Of a DNA stretch of 64,000 nucleotides, positions 61,251 through 64,000 are shown piece by piece. Position 1 is the stretch's first letter, and the number at the start of each line of letters is the position of its first letter. The notes beneath the pieces are model-generated. The model worked only from the letters and a program-made list of their open reading frames with translations. It was not told the origin of the DNA and ran no database searches. The stretch is from Actinosynnema sp. ALI-1.44 (lineage in GTDB: Bacteria > Actinomycetota > Actinomycetes > Mycobacteriales > Pseudonocardiaceae): contig NZ_MTQO01000028.1 in NCBI RefSeq assembly GCF_001984155.1, positions 1-64,000 of the forward strand, read 5' to 3'. Position numbers and translations under genes: made by a program.

Positions 61251-62047
61251 ACCGTGCAGTCTTGGGCAGTGGCCTTCGCCGGTCTTGAAGATCCTTGCAG
61301 CAACGCCCGCAGCGCACCCGGTGTCCGGCCGACCTGCGTTCTGACCACGCGGGACAGGTGCGCCTGGTCGGCGTAGCCCAGTTCGACCGCGAGAGCGGCG
61401 AGATCCCTTTCCCCACCGGCGATCCTGTCGATCGCCTTGCCGACTCTGACCCGGTTGCGGTACTGCGTCACCGTGACGCCGAGCTCACGCGGGAACGCCC
61501 GGCTCAGCCGGTACGGCGAGACGCCGAGCCGATCGGCCAACGGCAGCAACCCACCGGGGTCCTCGGCCAGGATCGCCGCGCGGGCGGCCGCGAGCATCGC
61601 CCCGTCCCGTGCCCCGGCCAGTACCGGCGCGCGACTCGCCGCCACGAGCAACCCGAGCAACTCGTCCGCTACCGCGTAGCCGACATCCCCGCCACGGACC
61701 GCTGCCAGCAAACGACTGTGCGCCAGGTCCACTCGCGCGTCGACGTACAACGCCGGGCCCGCCGCGCCGCGCCACAACTCCGGGGCGACCTCGACCGACG
61801 TGCACACGTCGCCGCCCGCCGGGTGGGAGAACCGTTCCTCCACACCGGGAGCGCTGACATACCCGACCGTCGCGTCCACGTCGACCACACGCCCGTCCGC
61901 CGACCAGCGGAACCGGCCGCGCCGGGCCAGCACGAAGCCGAACCCGTCCCTGGGCTCGGGCCCGGACCAGCCGGTGTGGTCATCCCGGCAGGTCACGGCG
62001 AGGATCCTGAACCCACCGTGCCGCGCCAGCACTGTCGTCGTCCGCAC
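61247..62047 (-). CDS. AraC-family transcriptional regulator
   Basis: 266 aa. The N-terminal AraC_N-like cupin region (~1-120) precedes two HTHs: GGLLPLADRLGVSPYRLSRAF and LAALAVELGYADQAHLSRVVR with the family's GRTPGALR end. It overlaps the start of the decayed VOC gene, the usual partner in this arrangement, so it may have lost its main target. The gene itself looks intact. Confidence 0.92.
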   Translation of the reverse strand: MRTTTVLARHGGFRILAVTCRDDHTGWSGPEPRDGFGFVLARRGRFRWSADGRVVDVDATVGYVSAPGVEERFSHPAGGDVCTSVEVAPELWRGAAGPALYVDARVDLAHSRLLAAVRGGDVGYAVADELLGLLVAASRAPVLAGARDGAMLAAARAAILAEDPGGLLPLADRLGVSPYRLSRAFPRELGVTVTQYRNRVRVGKAIDRIAGGERDLAALAVELGYADQAHLSRVVRTQVGRTPGALRALLQGSSRPAKATAQDCTV

Positions 62048-62096
62048 ACGGGCAACGCTAGACCGGGGGTCTGACAGTTTCCCCGGTTGCCGGACC

Positions 62097-62288
62097 TCAA
62101 CTGCCGGACTGGGCCCGTTTCTTGGCGGCGTCGCTGACGCTGCCCGCGACCACGACCACCGCGCCGACCGGGAGGAACACCCACCACATGCCGAGGAAGA
62201 TCGTCAGCAGGATCGCGCCGGGGATGCCGAGGATGAACGCGACCCCGGCGATGGCGTCCATCGCCGCGGTCGTCGGGGTCTCCGCCAC
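62097..62288 (-). CDS. Small membrane protein
   Basis: 63 aa from GTG 62288. Two transmembrane segments (AGVAFILGIPGAILLTIFLG and VFLPVGAVVVVAG) with a basic C-terminus (AAKKRAQSGS). No family is recognised. It lies 49 bp upstream of the AraC gene on the opposite side of its promoter, in the same orientation. A real gene is likely from the sharp hydrophobic pattern and base composition, but not proven. Confidence 0.5.
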   Translation of the reverse strand: MAETPTTAAMDAIAGVAFILGIPGAILLTIFLGMWWVFLPVGAVVVVAGSVSDAAKKRAQSGS

Positions 62289-62607
62289 GCCCTTGCCGGT
62301 CGGCCTGCTGACCAGTTGGCCGATCAGACGCGGATCAGGCAGCGCGCGGGTGGCTTGGCACGTCAGGGCGGCCGCACCGCACAGTCCTTTGTGGATGAAG
62401 GATTGTCGCGTCCCGGAACCACTAGGTGTTCCGCGCCATACCTAGGTCTTATTCGTCATGGCCGCGATGCGGGCGTGGACATACCTTGATCACAGCCGAT
62501 GCAAACGTGTGCGAAGAGGGGGACCCGAGTGGCCGGGCTGAAGGCGACCGCCACGCCCGCCTTCAGCCCGACCTCCTACGGTCGGCGAGCCGAATCCCGG
62601 CCCACCG
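62289..62607. other. Intergenic region without a recognised gene
   Basis: 319 bp between the small membrane protein and the HesB-like gene. It contains CTAGGT...ACCTAG inverted over 24 bp and the hairpin at 62534-62570. Open frames here match no known pattern and lack ribosome sites. Confidence 0.6.
62534..62570. terminator. Hairpin downstream of the HesB-like gene
   Basis: CGGGCTGAAGGCG and its exact complement form a 13-bp stem with an 11-nt loop, 38 bp past the stop of the minus-strand HesB-like gene. No T tract. Confidence 0.5.
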
Positions 62608-62907
62608 TCAGACCCCTTGCGGGGCCAGGGCGAACGCGATCTCGCCCTCGTTGTTCTGCTGCACGTCGAGCACCTTGTCGTCAAGGAACTCGGCGGCCGC
62701 GTGCTCCAGGTACACGCTGGCGCCGTTGTCGGCGGTGACGACCTTGTCGCCCTGTTCGGGCTGCTTGGTCACCGCGAGCGCCAGCTGCGCGCCGGCGTCG
62801 TCGCTGGACCGCAGGCTGAACCGGAGCCCGCCTTCGGCTTCCTGCTGGCCGTTCTGGCTGGTCAGCGCTCCGATCGCCTGCGCGGCGGCATCTGTGACAG
62901 CGAGCAT
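62608..62907 (-). CDS. HesB/IscA-like protein without cysteines
   Basis: 99 aa from ATG 62907 behind GGAG. The fold pattern fits HesB/IscA: LAVTDAAAQAIGALT, GLRFSLR, then VYLEHAAAEFLDDKVLDV. All three cysteines that bind Fe-S in true IscA proteins are absent. Actinomycetes carry such short variants, sometimes annotated as adhesins; the function is unknown. It lies 79 bp downstream of the PP2C-HATPase-STAS gene on the same strand. Confidence 0.75.
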   Translation of the reverse strand: MLAVTDAAAQAIGALTSQNGQQEAEGGLRFSLRSSDDAGAQLALAVTKQPEQGDKVVTADNGASVYLEHAAAEFLDDKVLDVQQNNEGEIAFALAPQGV

Positions 62908-62986
62908 TTCCGCTCCTCCCGGTTTGGTGTGTCTCGCGTGCCCCAACCTATGGGCTGTGGCCGAGCTCCGCAGATCAGTACCGGGA

Positions 62987-64000
62987 TCAGGCGTGTGACC
63001 GCACGTCCAGCAGCATGTCGACGCCGCTGATGGACAGCACGTTGCCCGCCGGACTGCTCGGCGCGGCGACCACGCGCAACAGACGGCCCGCGTCCCCGAG
63101 CCGTCTGCCCTGCTCGGTGAGGACGCGCAGGCCCGCGCTGCCGAGCGCGGTCACGTCGTCCAGCACGAGCGTGATCGGCAAACGACTGCCACCCCGCGCG
63201 GCCTCGAGCAGCGCGCTGCGCAACCGGGCCGCCGAACTGCCGTCGAGCGCGCCGGACACCGTCAGCCACAACGAGTCCGGCAACGACATGCGATCGATGT
63301 GCAGATCGTCGGCTTCCTCGTCACGAGCGGGCGCCACCCGGGTCGCGCCGGTCCGCACCGGGCGGCGCACCAGCTTGGACATCTCCACCACGGTCCCCTT
63401 CGACGTGGTGGACAGCCGCATCTGGTCCATGGACTCGCGCATCATCAGCATGCCCCGGCCGCGGAAACCCGGTTCGGCGTCCGGCTTCTTCCACGCGCCG
63501 GTGTCGGCCACCCGGACGTGCAGTCTGCCGACCTCGTCGAGCGAGGCCTCGATGTGCACCAACCCACCGGGGTCGGTGTACGCGTGCTCGATGCTGTTGG
63601 TCACGGCCTCGATCACGCTCAGCTCGACCGCGACCAGGTCGTCCTCCATCAGCCGCAGGTCACCCAGCCACCCGCCGAGGCCCCGGCGGACCTCGGTGAG
63701 CTTCTGCGGCAACGCGGGCACCGCCATCATCAGCGGCTCCACGACCGGCAGCAGCACGGTCACCGCGAGCAGGCTCGCGTCGTCGTGCGGCGCGTGGCCT
63801 TCCTCGATCAGACGCATGCCGCCCTGGCAGATCCGGTCGGCGAGCGACCGCTGGCCGGTCCCGTTGACCCGCACGACCTGCGCGGAGCACGCGGCGAGCT
63901 CACCGATGCCTTCCACGATCGTGCGGCCGGGGCGTTCCACCGCGCCGTCGGAGTACAGCACGATCGTCTCCCCCGGCCACATCATGTCCTCGGCGAACAT
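62987..64000 (-). CDS. PP2C phosphatase - HATPase - STAS fusion (partial, 5' end outside)
   Basis: At least 337 aa; the start lies beyond the right edge. Visible part: the C-terminal half of a SpoIIE-type PP2C domain (IVLYSDGAVERPG, then HDDASLLAV with metal Asp residues), an RsbW-like HATPase (N box IEAVTNSIEHAY, G-box FRGRGMLMM) and a STAS domain (LVLDDVTALGSAGLRVL). The three usual partner-switch activities, phosphatase, kinase and antagonist, are in one chain. It probably governs a stress sigma factor without separate Rsb proteins. Confidence 0.9.
   Translation of the reverse strand: MFAEDMMWPGETIVLYSDGAVERPGRTIVEGIGELAACSAQVVRVNGTGQRSLADRICQGGMRLIEEGHAPHDDASLLAVTVLLPVVEPLMMAVPALPQKLTEVRRGLGGWLGDLRLMEDDLVAVELSVIEAVTNSIEHAYTDPGGLVHIEASLDEVGRLHVRVADTGAWKKPDAEPGFRGRGMLMMRESMDQMRLSTTSKGTVVEMSKLVRRPVRTGATRVAPARDEEADDLHIDRMSLPDSLWLTVSGALDGSSAARLRSALLEAARGGSRLPITLVLDDVTALGSAGLRVLTEQGRRLGDAGRLLRVVAAPSSPAGNVLSISGVDMLLDVRSHA

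Noticed and set aside
1-64000. tRNA, rRNA or CRISPR loci
   Set aside because: No T-arm plus acceptor-stem pattern, no rRNA-like stretch and no regularly spaced repeats were seen by eye; a covariance-model search could still find a short RNA.

Overview
The window is a 64-kb chromosomal stretch from a high-GC actinomycete. Strongly G/C-ending codons, many GTG and some TTG starts, GAF-ANTAR and STAS/RsbW-type regulators, an AfsR-like SARP-ATPase, a DUF222-HNH protein, DUF6292 and an LCP cell-wall ligase point to the Pseudonocardiales (Amycolatopsis/Kibdelosporangium-like). The genus is an inference. No rRNA, tRNA, CRISPR array, prophage module or large biosynthetic cluster is visible.

Layout. 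0-1.6 kb: a DUF222-HNH gene lies exactly between two nearly identical ~200-bp inverted repeats and is a candidate mobile unit. 1.8-5.1 kb: a tightly coupled minus-strand redox operon holds a small membrane protein, ApbE flavin transferase, a ferric-reductase-like membrane protein, a NuoF-like protein and a 3Fe-4S ferredoxin. 5.2-11.7 kb: sialidase, DUF3800-like protein, TPR regulator remnant, universal stress protein, AlkB, SMP-30 lactonase and imine-reductase-like enzyme. 11.7-15.9 kb: HxlR regulator translationally coupled to an AfsR-like SARP, then DUF2306. 15.9-24.6 kb: stress and signalling block with GAF-ANTAR, STAS, DJ-1/PfpI, phosphoketolase, acetate kinase, SRPBCC, NAD kinase, RsbW-like and a second STAS protein.

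24.6-36 kb: mostly housekeeping and envelope functions (GNAT, LCP ligase, two alpha/beta hydrolases, MobA-like nucleotidyltransferase, SIS protein, exporter ABC, GT87-like membrane protein, small HTH protein, ABC-F, LtrA). 36-43 kb: secreted S8 protease with a P-domain, secreted beta-propeller, dGTPase and lycopene cyclase, with a MITE-like nested inverted repeat at 40.1 kb. 43-53.8 kb: degenerate EAL-CBS-GGDDF protein, MocR regulator, LuxR-type two-component pair, UbiB-like kinase, small secreted protein, and TetR and FadR regulators each with a clear palindromic operator next to its divergent target.

53.9-64 kb: secreted trypsin-like protease, a two-gene carbohydrate operon (PQQ-type sugar dehydrogenase and ThuA, each ending in a near-identical F5/8C domain) behind a LacI-type box, an active-looking diguanylate cyclase, a decayed locus (AraC intact, VOC remnant, frameshifted ogt), a cysteine-free HesB-like protein, and the 3' part of a PP2C-HATPase-STAS fusion running off the right edge.

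The clearest unexplained items are the inverted-repeat HNH unit, the flavin-transfer redox operon with no visible FMN-acceptor protein and an altered Fe-S site, the intergenic repeat families at 9.2, 24.6 and 40.1 kb, and a strand-asymmetric base-composition island at 39-41 kb.
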